DNA of 64,000 nt from Aeoliella sp052161615 (lineage in GTDB: Bacteria; Planctomycetota; Planctomycetia; Pirellulales; Lacipirellulaceae): NCBI RefSeq assembly GCF_052161615.1, contig NZ_CP197417.1, forward strand, positions 1,178,001-1,242,000. Direction: 5' to 3'. Of the stretch, positions 51,126 to 60,666 are shown piece by piece. The notes under the pieces are model-generated. The model was not told where the DNA came from and searched no databases. It worked only from the letters and a program-made list of their open reading frames with translations. Position 1 is the first letter of the stretch. Each line of letters opens with the position of its first letter. A program made the position numbers and the translations under genes.

Positions 51126-52661
51126 TTAGGTAATCAGATCGTGAACCACTTCGCCATGGACATCGGTCAGTCGGAAACGCCGTCCCTGAAACTTGTAGTT
51201 CAGTTGACGATGATCGATGCCGAGAAGATGGAGCATGGTGGCTTGTAGATCATGGACGTGCACGGCACCGGTCTGGAATCGGTCTTTCGTGGGATTCATC
51301 GGCGCGCCGTCGGCGTTGACGATGTTGTAGCCATACTCGTCCGTCTGCCCGTAGGTTAAGCCTTGCTGAATTCCTGCTCCTGCGAGCCAAACGGTAAAGC
51401 ATCGCGGATGGTGATCGCGGCCATAGTCGGTGCGGGTAAGCTTGCCCTGCGAGTAGGGGGTCCGCCCGAACTCGCCCCCCCAGATCACCAAGGTGTCGTC
51501 GAGCAGCCCTCGTTGCTTAAGGTCGGTGAGTAGTGCTGAGGAAGCTTGGTCGGTCTCGCGAGCTTGGACCCGTATCTCGTTGGGAAGGTTACCGTGTTGA
51601 TCCCAGCCTTGGTGGTAGAGTTGGATGAAGCGCACGCCGCGCTCCGCCAGTCGGCGGGCCAGTAGGCAGTTCGCGGCGTACGTTCCTGGCTGCTTTGAGT
51701 CCTCGCCATAGAGTTTGAACGTCGACTCGGATTCGTCGGACATGTCGGTGACCTCGGGCACGCTTGTCTGCATGCGATAGGCCATCTCGTACTGGGCAAT
51801 GCGCGATTCGATCTCGGGGTCGAGCTCTTTCTGATACTGTAGGTGATTGAGTGCAGCGAGCGTGTCGAGCATCTCACGACGATTGCTGCCGGTTACGCCG
51901 CTTGGGTTCGTGAGATACAGCACAGCTTCTTTTCCAGCACGAAGTCGTACTCCTTGGTACCTTGAGTCGAGAAAACCGTTGCCCCACAAACGGGAGTAGA
52001 GGGGTTGCCCGCGTGGGCCGGCGCTCACGAGAACCACAAAGCTAGGCAAGTTGGCGTTGAGCGTGCCGAGACCATAGGAAACCCACGCCCCCATCGAAGG
52101 TCGGCCGGCGATTTGTGAGCCCGTCTGAAAGAACGTAATCGCCGGATCGTGATTGATCGCATCGGTATACATCGACTTCACGAAACACAGTCCATCCACC
52201 ATCTTGGCGGTGTACGGCATGAGGTCGCTGACCCAGGCCCGCGACTCGCCATGCTGCGCGAACTTAAAGGCAGAGCCAGCCAGCGGGATTGAGGCTTGGC
52301 TTGCCGTCATCGTCGTAAGCCGCTGCCCTCGCCGAATCGCCTCAGGCAACTCTTCGCCATGTTTGGTGTTGAGCAAGGGTTTGTAGTCGAATAAATCGAG
52401 CTGCGACGGGGCACCCGATTGGAACAGGTAGATCACCCGCTTCGCACGGGCGGGGACATGCAGGGTCTCAATCGCACCACCTACAGATGGCGTTGCGGAA
52501 GGCGCGGCGCTTGTTGCGTTATCGCCCATGAGCGCTGTGGTAAACGCGATGCTGCCAAGCCCTACAGCCGAACGACCGAAAAAGTGCCGGCGCGTGCCGG
52601 CAAGTGGATGTAACGAATCCGCGTGGATGGTGCCTAGCTGACGCTCAAGTGTGCTGCTCAT
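51126..52661 (-). CDS. DUF1501 protein, second copy
   Basis: ATG 52659-52661 follows AAAAGG at eight bases and lies 20 bases after the upstream stop. A Tat-type signal (TRRHFFGRSAVGLGSIAFTT) is followed by the family motifs VIYLFQSGAPSQLDLFDYKP, YTDAINHDPAITFFQTGSQ, FIQLYHQGWDQHGNL, WGGEFGRTPYSQGK and GRDHHPRCFTVWLAGAG. It is last in the probable six-gene minus-strand operon. An insertion MNPTKDRFQ near the end is not present in the other two copies. Confidence 0.93.
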   Translation of the reverse strand: MSSTLERQLGTIHADSLHPLAGTRRHFFGRSAVGLGSIAFTTALMGDNATSAAPSATPSVGGAIETLHVPARAKRVIYLFQSGAPSQLDLFDYKPLLNTKHGEELPEAIRRGQRLTTMTASQASIPLAGSAFKFAQHGESRAWVSDLMPYTAKMVDGLCFVKSMYTDAINHDPAITFFQTGSQIAGRPSMGAWVSYGLGTLNANLPSFVVLVSAGPRGQPLYSRLWGNGFLDSRYQGVRLRAGKEAVLYLTNPSGVTGSNRREMLDTLAALNHLQYQKELDPEIESRIAQYEMAYRMQTSVPEVTDMSDESESTFKLYGEDSKQPGTYAANCLLARRLAERGVRFIQLYHQGWDQHGNLPNEIRVQARETDQASSALLTDLKQRGLLDDTLVIWGGEFGRTPYSQGKLTRTDYGRDHHPRCFTVWLAGAGIQQGLTYGQTDEYGYNIVNADGAPMNPTKDRFQTGAVHVHDLQATMLHLLGIDHRQLNYKFQGRRFRLTDVHGEVVHDLIT

Positions 52662-52681
52662 TACTTTACCTTTTCCACTAT

Positions 52682-55600
52682 CTACCGCTTCCACACCGTG
52701 GCGTCGAGATTCTGAATGGTCTGAACGACGATGGTGGTCGCTGCAAGGTCGGCAACGGACAATCGTGCGTCCGGCTTTCTATCCCCCAGCGACACTAGCT
52801 CCTTGGCTAAATCGGGATGCTGCTCGAAGTGCGTGCGCTGCTTGTGAAGCAGATCGACGAGCAATAGGAGTTCTTGTTCGCTTGCCGGTCTCCCAGTTAG
52901 GCGAACGAAAGCGTGAGCCACGCGTTCTTGGTCGCTGGAGCCCGCGAGCTGGAGCAATTCCTCTGCCAGTACGCGTGCTGCCTCGACGAACTGCACGTCG
53001 TTGAGCAGTACGAGGGCTTGGATCGGCGTGTTGGTGGTGGTTCGGCGTGCGGTGCAGACTTCGCGCGACGACGAATCGAACGCCGTCATGTTGGGTGCGG
53101 GCGCAGTTCGCTTGATGACGGTGTAAAGGCTCCGTCGATGAAGATCCCTGCCAACGCTTTGCCGATAAGCGGGGCTCATGGAGTTGGATTCCGTCCACAG
53201 GTCGCCCGGTTGATAGGGACTCACCGGGGGGCCACCAAGGCGTGGATCGAGAAGCCCTGATGCGGCAAGCGCTCCATCTCGAAGCACCTCAGCCGACATC
53301 CGTCCCGATGGGCCACGAGCGAGCAAAGTGTTCTGAGGGTCCACCTCCCACGAAGTAGTAGCGGAAGACTGACGGTAGGTCGAGGAGAGAACGACTTGTT
53401 TGCAGAACCGCTTCACGTCCCAGCCGCTGTCGATGAAGTCTCGCGCCAGCCAGTCGAGCAGCTCGGGATGGGAAGGACCTTTGCCCTGCGTTCCAAAGTC
53501 TTCGGACGTTTCTACGAGCCCCCGGCCAAAGAACATCTGCCAGTACCGATTAACTGCCACGCGGGCGGTAAGTGGATGATCGGGCGCGGTGAGCCAGCGT
53601 GCTAGATCCAAGCGACTTCCGCTTGCTCCCTCCGGCAAGGTACCGAGAGCCGCCGGCACCGCGGGTTGGACGAGTGTATCGTTACTCGTTGGCGCGTCAT
53701 AGTCGCCACGGGCGAGCAGGTGCGTGTCGCGAGGCTCAGGTAGCTCTTCCATCACCATCATTTCCAAAAGCCCAGTCTGGAAACTTAGCAGCTCCGCCGC
53801 TCGCTTATTTCGCTGCTGCTTGGCGTCCTTCACTTCGGCGTCGATGGTTTCTAGATAGTAATCTCGGAGCAAGGAGGCGTCTTGATGCTCGAGCGCTTCG
53901 GTGAGCGAGTTCCCGTCGTGGAGCTCGACGATCTCGATGGACGCGAGGGGGCGGTCAAAGGTTCGTAGTTCGTCGAGCTTCATCTGCCGAAGCGTCTGGT
54001 CGCGGAATCGTTCGCCAAACGTGAGGCCCTCTCCATCCTGGCCAGGGAACTTCGTCAGTTTGTCGCGGACGACGCGATCGACTCTTGTGCCATCGATATA
54101 GAGGTGCATCCCATCGGCCGATATGCTGGCGTCGTGGGTAATAGCGACGTGGACCCACTTGCCTTTAGGGAATGAATCCTTCGACTCCACGGCAATCGCG
54201 TTACCGGGCCAGAACCGTATCATGCCGAAAAACAACCGGCCATCGCGAAGCTTTAGTTCGGTGCCGTGATAACCCATATCGGTACCGCCCGATCGGTGAA
54301 AAATCAGGCCATCACCGGCGCTCTCGGGCACCTGCAACCACATAGCCACCGTAAACGACTCGTCGGGTCTCAGCGAGCCGCAGACCTTCGGAAAGTGTAC
54401 CGCTTCATCGCCGGCCAGTTGCAGGGCATTTCCAACTTTGCCAGGGACGACACTATTCGCCGCGGAGGTCGAACCGTGGGCAGCTGGATCCACCAAGTTA
54501 GTTAGTTGGTGATTGGGACCGATATCGTCCAACGAGTAGTAGCCTACGAGGCCCTGGGATATACACTCGCTCGGCTTCGCCATGGTGAGCCAGTCTCGAA
54601 ACCGCTCTTCGCCTGTAGGGAGGGCGTCGTGCAAGGCTTGCTCCGAGTTCGCCAGGGCTTCTTGAAGTTGTCGCCACTTTTGTTCCTGCTCGGGTGTCGG
54701 GAGCAATATCGTGGGCGTAGGAGTACGCTCCATGTCGCCATAGGTGCCCCACTCGTCGATGTTGTCGAAGAAAGCGGTGAGTTGGTAGAACTCGCGCTGC
54801 GAAACGGGGTCGAACTTGTGGTCATGGCAGCGCGCGCACTCAACCGTTAAACCGAGCACCGTCGTCCCCAGTGTTTGCGCGCGGTCGGCAGCGCATTCCA
54901 GACGGAATTCCTCGGCGATCGATCCCCCTTCGTTCGTCATGCGATGCAGACGATTGAAGGCGGTTGCCAATCGCTGGTCTCGGGTTGGATTCGGCAAGAG
55001 GTCGCCAGCCAGTTGCCAAGTGAGAAACTGATCGAACGGCAAGTTCTCGTTCAGCGAGCGAACCACCCAGTCACGCCAGGGCCAGGTGGTGCAAAGCAAA
55101 TCCGACTGATACCCGTACGAATCGGCGTAGCGTGCGGCGTCGAGCCAAGCCACCGCCATGTGTTCGCCATAATGTGGGGAAGCGAGTAGCCGATCGACGA
55201 CCTTTTCATAGGCATCTGGCGTAGAGTCCGCCGTAAAGTCGGCTATCTGTGCTGGCGTTGGCGGGAGTCCCGTTAGATCGAACGTTACCCGCCGAAACCA
55301 CGTGAGCTTCTCCGCAGGTGGCGATGGTCGCAGACCTTCGGCTTCCAGTCGAGCAAGTACGAAATGGTCGATCGGCGAAGTGGGCCAAGATGGATTCTTG
55401 AGTGCGGGCGGCGTGACCTTTCCAGGGAGGGGAACAAACGACCAATGCGCGGCGTATTTGCCACCTTCCGCGATCCACCGCTCAAGTAGCTCAGCTTCGG
55501 CAGCAGTAACCTTCAAATTCGACTCAACGGGCGGCATGCGCATCGAGTCGTCAGTGCTACGAATGCGTTCAAGTAGCATGCTCGCAGCAGGCTCCTTTGG

Positions 55601-55834
55601 AACGATTGCCTGGCCGCCACCTCCCAGCTCGGCGAGTGCGCCAGCTTCCGTGTCGAGTCGCAAGTCGGCCTCGCGACTTCCGGCATCGGGACCATGACAG
55701 GTAAAGCAGCGATCCGCGAGCAGAGGCAAGATATCCCGTTGAAAGTCGACGGGCTCGGCACGGACGGTGGTGGCACAGCCGACCAACATCACGGCGATTG
55801 CAACAACCTGTGTGCGAACCGAGGCGTCCGACAT
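52682..55834 (-). CDS. Planctomycete cytochrome C / DUF1549 / LamG / DUF1553 protein, second copy
   Basis: ATG 55832-55834 follows GGGGAG and starts a signal peptide (VVAIAVMLVGCATTVRA). Heme motif CFTCH lies at Cys43-His47. DUF1549 (LTGLPPTPAQIADF, AWLDAARYADSYGYQ, CARCHDHKFDPVS), a LamG domain at about 470-650 (FTVAMWLQVPES, LYIDGTRVDRVV) and DUF1553 (SRLDLARWLTAPDHPL, TYRQSS, NTPIQALVLLNDVQF) follow. The gene is followed closely by its DUF1501 partner. It differs from the other two copies over most of its length, so the duplication is old. Confidence 0.93.
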   Translation of the reverse strand: MSDASVRTQVVAIAVMLVGCATTVRAEPVDFQRDILPLLADRCFTCHGPDAGSREADLRLDTEAGALAELGGGGQAIVPKEPAASMLLERIRSTDDSMRMPPVESNLKVTAAEAELLERWIAEGGKYAAHWSFVPLPGKVTPPALKNPSWPTSPIDHFVLARLEAEGLRPSPPAEKLTWFRRVTFDLTGLPPTPAQIADFTADSTPDAYEKVVDRLLASPHYGEHMAVAWLDAARYADSYGYQSDLLCTTWPWRDWVVRSLNENLPFDQFLTWQLAGDLLPNPTRDQRLATAFNRLHRMTNEGGSIAEEFRLECAADRAQTLGTTVLGLTVECARCHDHKFDPVSQREFYQLTAFFDNIDEWGTYGDMERTPTPTILLPTPEQEQKWRQLQEALANSEQALHDALPTGEERFRDWLTMAKPSECISQGLVGYYSLDDIGPNHQLTNLVDPAAHGSTSAANSVVPGKVGNALQLAGDEAVHFPKVCGSLRPDESFTVAMWLQVPESAGDGLIFHRSGGTDMGYHGTELKLRDGRLFFGMIRFWPGNAIAVESKDSFPKGKWVHVAITHDASISADGMHLYIDGTRVDRVVRDKLTKFPGQDGEGLTFGERFRDQTLRQMKLDELRTFDRPLASIEIVELHDGNSLTEALEHQDASLLRDYYLETIDAEVKDAKQQRNKRAAELLSFQTGLLEMMVMEELPEPRDTHLLARGDYDAPTSNDTLVQPAVPAALGTLPEGASGSRLDLARWLTAPDHPLTARVAVNRYWQMFFGRGLVETSEDFGTQGKGPSHPELLDWLARDFIDSGWDVKRFCKQVVLSSTYRQSSATTSWEVDPQNTLLARGPSGRMSAEVLRDGALAASGLLDPRLGGPPVSPYQPGDLWTESNSMSPAYRQSVGRDLHRRSLYTVIKRTAPAPNMTAFDSSSREVCTARRTTTNTPIQALVLLNDVQFVEAARVLAEELLQLAGSSDQERVAHAFVRLTGRPASEQELLLLVDLLHKQRTHFEQHPDLAKELVSLGDRKPDARLSVADLAATTIVVQTIQNLDATVWKR

Positions 55835-55898
55835 TGATCTCCCCAAGAACTCCATGCGAAGGCCCGCTTTCCAAGGTGCTAATTCGTAATGCGCCCAA

Positions 55899-57380
55899 CT
55901 AAAGCAAGACATCCGTTACGGGGTGTTGTTTTTCAACACCGGTCAGTCGCATGTCGAGGCCCTGATGCTTGTAAGTCAGTCGCTCGTGATCGATACCAAG
56001 GCAGTGCATAATGGTGGCGTTCAGGTCGTGGACGTTCACCGGACTCTCTACGATGTTATACCCAAACTCGTCGGTGGCACCATAAGTGATGCCCGGCTTC
56101 ACGCCACCCCCTGCCATCCAGACGCTGAAGCAACGCGGGTGATGATCGCGGCCGTAATTCTCTGGTGCCAACTTTCCCTGGCAGTAAACCGTGCGACCGA
56201 ATTCGCCACCCCAGACCACCAGCGTATCTTTCAGCAACCCCCGCTGCTTCAGATCTCGGACAAGGGCCGCCGAAGCCTGGTCGGTATCCTTGCACTGCTT
56301 CGACAGGTGGTCGGGCAGGTTGTCGTGTTGATCCCAACCCATATGGTAGAGCTGCACGAAGCGGACATCGCGCTCGATCATGCGACGGGCAAGAAGGCAG
56401 TTTCTCGCATAAGTGCCTGGCACATGGACGTCGGGGCCATACATGGCGAGCGTGTCTTCGGTCTCGTCCGAGATGTCGGTGAGATCTGGCACGGTGGTTT
56501 GCATGCGAAACGCTAGTTCGTATTGTTCGATCCGTGTGAGGATCTCTGGATCGCCTACCTTGGCGTAGTTGTGCTTGTTGAGCTCGGCGATGTCGTCAAG
56601 CATCCGCCGACGAGTGGAGTCACTAATCCCCTCCGGCGTGGGGAGGTACAGTACAGGGTCTTTGCCACTACGGAATTTCACGCCCTGATAGCGCGAAGGA
56701 AGAAATCCACTTCCCCACAATCGGCTGTACAAGGGCTGGCCAGCCGCACGCCCTGTGCCCCGCGACACCAGCGCGACGAAGGTTGGCAGATCGCGGTTCA
56801 TGGTTCCGAGCCCATAGGCAGCCCAAGCGCCGATGCTGGGGCGACCCGCCAGCTGCGATCCGGTTTGGCAGAAGGTAATCGCTGGGTCGTGATTGATGGC
56901 CTCGGTGTGGACCGATTTGATGATGCAGAGGTCGTCGACAATCCCTCCTGTATGGGGAAGCAACTCGCTGATCATCGTCCCCGATTTGCCGCAAGGAACA
57001 AACTTGAATACCGAGGGGGCGATGGGGAAACTGGCCTGCCCCGATGTCATACCGGTGAGACGCTGACCCATGCGGATGGACTCGGGTAGCTCGGTCTTGG
57101 CGTACTTCTCCAAGCTGGGTTTGTAGTCGAGCGTTTCGAATTGGGACGGCGCACCCGACTGAAACAGGTAGATCACTCGCTTCGCGGTCGGCGGATGATG
57201 GGGCAGACCGGCCAGCCCAGCTTCCGTCGTGGTGCGACTCGTGGCGCTCGCGTCGGCTGTGGTGCCTTGCATCAGGGCACCTAGCGCCGCTGCGCCCAAT
57301 CCAACGCCAGAGCGACGTAAGAAAATTCGGCGATGGTGGGATTCGCTTGAGCTAACCAAGTTGTTCACCTTCTGAAACAT
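55899..57380 (-). CDS. DUF1501 protein, third copy
   Basis: I use ATG 57378-57380; a TTG at 57392 touches the upstream stop. Neither start has a strong ribosome site, so translational coupling to the cytochrome gene is likely. A Tat-type signal (RRIFLRRSGVGLGAAALGAL) precedes VIYLFQSGAPSQFETLDYKP, HTEAINHDPAITFCQTGSQ, FVQLYHMGWDQHDNL, WGGEFGRTVYCQGK and GRDHHPRCFSVWMAGGG. It is closest to the second copy. Confidence 0.93.
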   Translation of the reverse strand: MFQKVNNLVSSSESHHRRIFLRRSGVGLGAAALGALMQGTTADASATSRTTTEAGLAGLPHHPPTAKRVIYLFQSGAPSQFETLDYKPSLEKYAKTELPESIRMGQRLTGMTSGQASFPIAPSVFKFVPCGKSGTMISELLPHTGGIVDDLCIIKSVHTEAINHDPAITFCQTGSQLAGRPSIGAWAAYGLGTMNRDLPTFVALVSRGTGRAAGQPLYSRLWGSGFLPSRYQGVKFRSGKDPVLYLPTPEGISDSTRRRMLDDIAELNKHNYAKVGDPEILTRIEQYELAFRMQTTVPDLTDISDETEDTLAMYGPDVHVPGTYARNCLLARRMIERDVRFVQLYHMGWDQHDNLPDHLSKQCKDTDQASAALVRDLKQRGLLKDTLVVWGGEFGRTVYCQGKLAPENYGRDHHPRCFSVWMAGGGVKPGITYGATDEFGYNIVESPVNVHDLNATIMHCLGIDHERLTYKHQGLDMRLTGVEKQHPVTDVLL

Positions 57381-57392
57381 GTTCGTAGGCAA

Positions 57393-60300
57393 TTACTGAT
57401 GGGTAATTGTTTCGTCGAGATTGAGGATAACGCTCGCGATGATCGTATAAGCAGCCACCTCGGAGGGATCGTGTGAATTGCTAGAATTCAAGTCGGCGAC
57501 TGCCTGCAGTAGTTCGGCGTCTTGGCGTTGCTCGCGGTAGTGGGCTAGGTGGCGGTCGAGCGCTGCACGAAGCACGGCGAGTTCCTGATCGTCAGGTTGT
57601 CGGCCTGTCGCAAGTTCAAACCCGTAACGTATGCGAGCACCAGGCTCGTCGACAGCTTCGTTCAGCAGTCGAACCGCGAACGCTCGAGCAGCGGCGACAT
57701 AAGTCTTGTCATTCAGCAAGGCTAACGCCTGGAGCGGTGTGTTAGTCGCCATGCGCCCCGCTTGGCAAATCTCGAAACTCGGGGCGTCGAACGTGCTGAG
57801 CGTCGGTTGGGGGACCGTTCGCTTGCGATTGGTGTAAAGGCTTCGTCGAAACAGGTCCGCACCTTCACTCAGCACATAGGGGCCTTCGCCAGCCCCGCCG
57901 GCCAGTTCGTCCCACAGTCCTTCGGGTTGGTACGGCTTCACCGAAGGGCCACCAACCTTGTGGGTGAGAAGTCCGCTGACTGCCAAGGCGTTGTCGCGGA
58001 GCATTTCGGCGGGCAACCGAAATCGTGCACCACGCGCCAAGTGAATGTTGTTCGGATCTTGTTCGTAAGCAGTGGGTGAGGCGTTGGAGGACTGTTGATA
58101 GGTCGCGCTAAGCACAATCTGCTTCTGCAGCGCCTTTAAGTCCCAACCCGACTCTACGAACTCGACCGCCAACCAGTCGAGTAGTTCGGGATGCGAGGGA
58201 GAGTCGCCTTGCACACCAAAATTATCGGGGGTGGCAACAATTCCTCGCCCAAAAAGTCGCTGCCAAACGCGATTCACCTGAACGCGGGCGAAGAGCGGGT
58301 GCGATCGATCCACCAGCCAGTTTGCAAGCGCCAAGCGATCGCGCGGTGCATCCTTGGGTAGCGGCGGAAGCATCGCGGGTACGTCGGGCGAAAGAGCCTT
58401 CGATTCATCCGGCGCATCGTAGACTCCGCGCTCGAGAACGTACGTTGGCCGCGGCGTCGCCCGGTCGCGAAGGATCATCACCGTTGCCAGTTCGTCATCC
58501 ACCTTCTTGCGTTCCCCTTCGAGCTTGGCGAGTTCGGCATGCTCAGGAGTCGCGCCTCCCGGTTGGTCACGTGCGGCGAATCGTTGCAGGAGTTCTTGCC
58601 GACCCTTTGGCCATTGCTTGATTTCTAACCCCTCTGCTCGCGCAAGATCATGGGCTGTCAGACTGGCTACACCCCCTTCGTCGAGGGCCTGCGGGCACCA
58701 GTGTAGTGAGGCCATTGCACCTTTGAAGTACAGTCCCGACGACCGGCGGCCGACTCGAAGTGGTTGATCCGACACGGTCGTGCCTTCCAGGCAATCTTGT
58801 TCCACCTCAAGCTCGCTTGGCTTGCCATTGACGAAGATCCGCACACCCGCCGCCCGCCCGCTACCGTCGTAGCTGACCGCTACGTGCGACCACTCACCTT
58901 CGGGAATCGTGGCACGACTGATGACGGCAATTGCATCGTCGTTCCAGTGATGGATTAGGTGAAACTTAACCCGTTGGTTCGGCAGCACGATCAGATCCCA
59001 GCCGCGGTAACGTTCGGCGTCGTTCATTTGGCTGAGGATGGCTCCCTCACCTCCGTCGTGACGAATCCAAATCGCGCTTGCAAACGGGGTGTCTCGGCCG
59101 GGGCTGTTGTGTTGCGAAAACTCCAGGTGCGAGTCGGGCTCACCCGAGAACTTTAGGGCTTCCCCCGTGATGGAGTCGTCCCATTCGGGCGTCCCCCCGC
59201 GGTACGTCACACATAAAGGTGGCAGGTCTTCGGAAGCCACCAGAGGTTCAAGTGATCCATTCAGCGGAAGGGACCACACGACGGGGGTGGATGCACCGTG
59301 ATCAAGCGATTCTTTTGCCCAGTCAATCAGCGTTTTGGATTGGGATCCCGCGACCTTCGCGATCTTTTCCCGCGCCTGTTCGATACGAGTATCTAGTTCA
59401 GCGAGTCGAGCTTGCTGTTCGGGCGTGGGCACCTTGAGTAGAGGAGGAACGTTGCCACGCTGTTCGACATAAACGCCTTTCTCGTCGATGCTGTTGAAAA
59501 AGGCATAGAACTGATAGAACTCCTCCTGGCTGATCGCGTCGTACTTATGGTCATGGCATCGCGCGCAACCCATCGTGAGGCCGAGGAACGCCGTCGCTGT
59601 CGTCTCCACTCGATCGATGTTGTTCTCCACTCGCCACTCCTCGTCGACGGACCCATTCTCGGTCACGGTGCGGTTGTTGCGATGAAAGCCCGTGGCGATG
59701 AGCTGCGACTGGGTGGGCGAAGGGATCAAATCCCCCGCCATCTGCTCCAAAGCGAACTGGTCGTACGGCATGTTGGAGTTGAAGGCGTCAATTACCCAGT
59801 CACGCCAGATCCACATCTCGCGGCGGAAGTCGTTTTGGTAACCGTTGCTATCCGCGAACCGCGCCAATTGCAGCCACTCGGCTGCCATGTGCTCGCCGTA
59901 GGCAGGGGATGCTAGCAGCCGTTCGACAACCTTCTCGAGTGCCTGCTGAGTGTCGGTGGGATCGTCAACAAACGCTTGGATTTCGCTCGGTGTGGGAGGC
60001 AGACCGGTGAGGTCGAACGTGACTCGGCGCAGCAAAGTGCGCCGGTCGGCAATCGGAGAGGGTTCGAAGCCTTCGGCTTCCAATCGAGCCAGCACAAAGT
60101 GATCCCATGGAGCCTGGGCCCAGGACTTCTGCCGCACGGCCGGCAGCTCAGTCCGACGAGGAGGCACTAAGGACCATAGCTTTTCATAGGCAGCCCCTTG
60201 GTCGATCCAGCGGCGAATGAGAGCAACTTCGGCCTCGGTCAACTTCGCCTTGTGTGAATCCGCGGGGGGCATCAATAAGTCCGGATCCGTGGAAACGATC

Positions 60301-60575
60301 CGCGCGAGCAACTCGCTCGCCCCACTATCACCCGGCACGATGGCGTCGGCCGAAGTAGCCGACTCGCGATCGTCGAGCCGCAAATCGGTGAGTTCGCTCA
60401 CTTCGCTGCGTCGATCGGGTCCATGGCAAGCAAAGCACTTATCCGAAAGTATCGGCCGTATGTCGCGAGTGAACTGCACGGGCGCATTTGCCGTTGCGCT
60501 GGACGCTCGCGACTGAAAGCTCGCGATAGCAAGGCCGACTAGCAACAGAGTTCGGTAGTGAAAGTTGGTTTGCAT
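57393..60575 (-). CDS. Planctomycete cytochrome C / DUF1549 / LamG / DUF1553 protein, third copy
   Basis: ATG 60573-60575 follows AGAGG by seven bases; a signal peptide (LLLVGLAIASFQSRASS) comes next. Heme motif CFACH at Cys47-His51, DUF1549 (LTGLPPTPSEIQAFV, WLQLARFADSNGYQ, CARCHDHKYDAIS), LamG-type region at about 470-650 (SAIWIRHDGGEG, IFVNGKPSELEV) and DUF1553 (DRLALANWLVDRSHPL, TYQQSS, NTPLQALALLNDKTY). It is the first enzyme-type gene after the FecR-LamG gene, 91 bases downstream of it. Confidence 0.93.
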   Translation of the reverse strand: MQTNFHYRTLLLVGLAIASFQSRASSATANAPVQFTRDIRPILSDKCFACHGPDRRSEVSELTDLRLDDRESATSADAIVPGDSGASELLARIVSTDPDLLMPPADSHKAKLTEAEVALIRRWIDQGAAYEKLWSLVPPRRTELPAVRQKSWAQAPWDHFVLARLEAEGFEPSPIADRRTLLRRVTFDLTGLPPTPSEIQAFVDDPTDTQQALEKVVERLLASPAYGEHMAAEWLQLARFADSNGYQNDFRREMWIWRDWVIDAFNSNMPYDQFALEQMAGDLIPSPTQSQLIATGFHRNNRTVTENGSVDEEWRVENNIDRVETTATAFLGLTMGCARCHDHKYDAISQEEFYQFYAFFNSIDEKGVYVEQRGNVPPLLKVPTPEQQARLAELDTRIEQAREKIAKVAGSQSKTLIDWAKESLDHGASTPVVWSLPLNGSLEPLVASEDLPPLCVTYRGGTPEWDDSITGEALKFSGEPDSHLEFSQHNSPGRDTPFASAIWIRHDGGEGAILSQMNDAERYRGWDLIVLPNQRVKFHLIHHWNDDAIAVISRATIPEGEWSHVAVSYDGSGRAAGVRIFVNGKPSELEVEQDCLEGTTVSDQPLRVGRRSSGLYFKGAMASLHWCPQALDEGGVASLTAHDLARAEGLEIKQWPKGRQELLQRFAARDQPGGATPEHAELAKLEGERKKVDDELATVMILRDRATPRPTYVLERGVYDAPDESKALSPDVPAMLPPLPKDAPRDRLALANWLVDRSHPLFARVQVNRVWQRLFGRGIVATPDNFGVQGDSPSHPELLDWLAVEFVESGWDLKALQKQIVLSATYQQSSNASPTAYEQDPNNIHLARGARFRLPAEMLRDNALAVSGLLTHKVGGPSVKPYQPEGLWDELAGGAGEGPYVLSEGADLFRRSLYTNRKRTVPQPTLSTFDAPSFEICQAGRMATNTPLQALALLNDKTYVAAARAFAVRLLNEAVDEPGARIRYGFELATGRQPDDQELAVLRAALDRHLAHYREQRQDAELLQAVADLNSSNSHDPSEVAAYTIIASVILNLDETITHQ

Positions 60576-60666
60576 GGAAAACCTCTTATGGGTGCATGCA
60601 CCCGCCGAATAGCCGTCCATAACCTGGAGGGCCGACGAAGGAGCATGTCGTGGGCAGCAGGTGTGA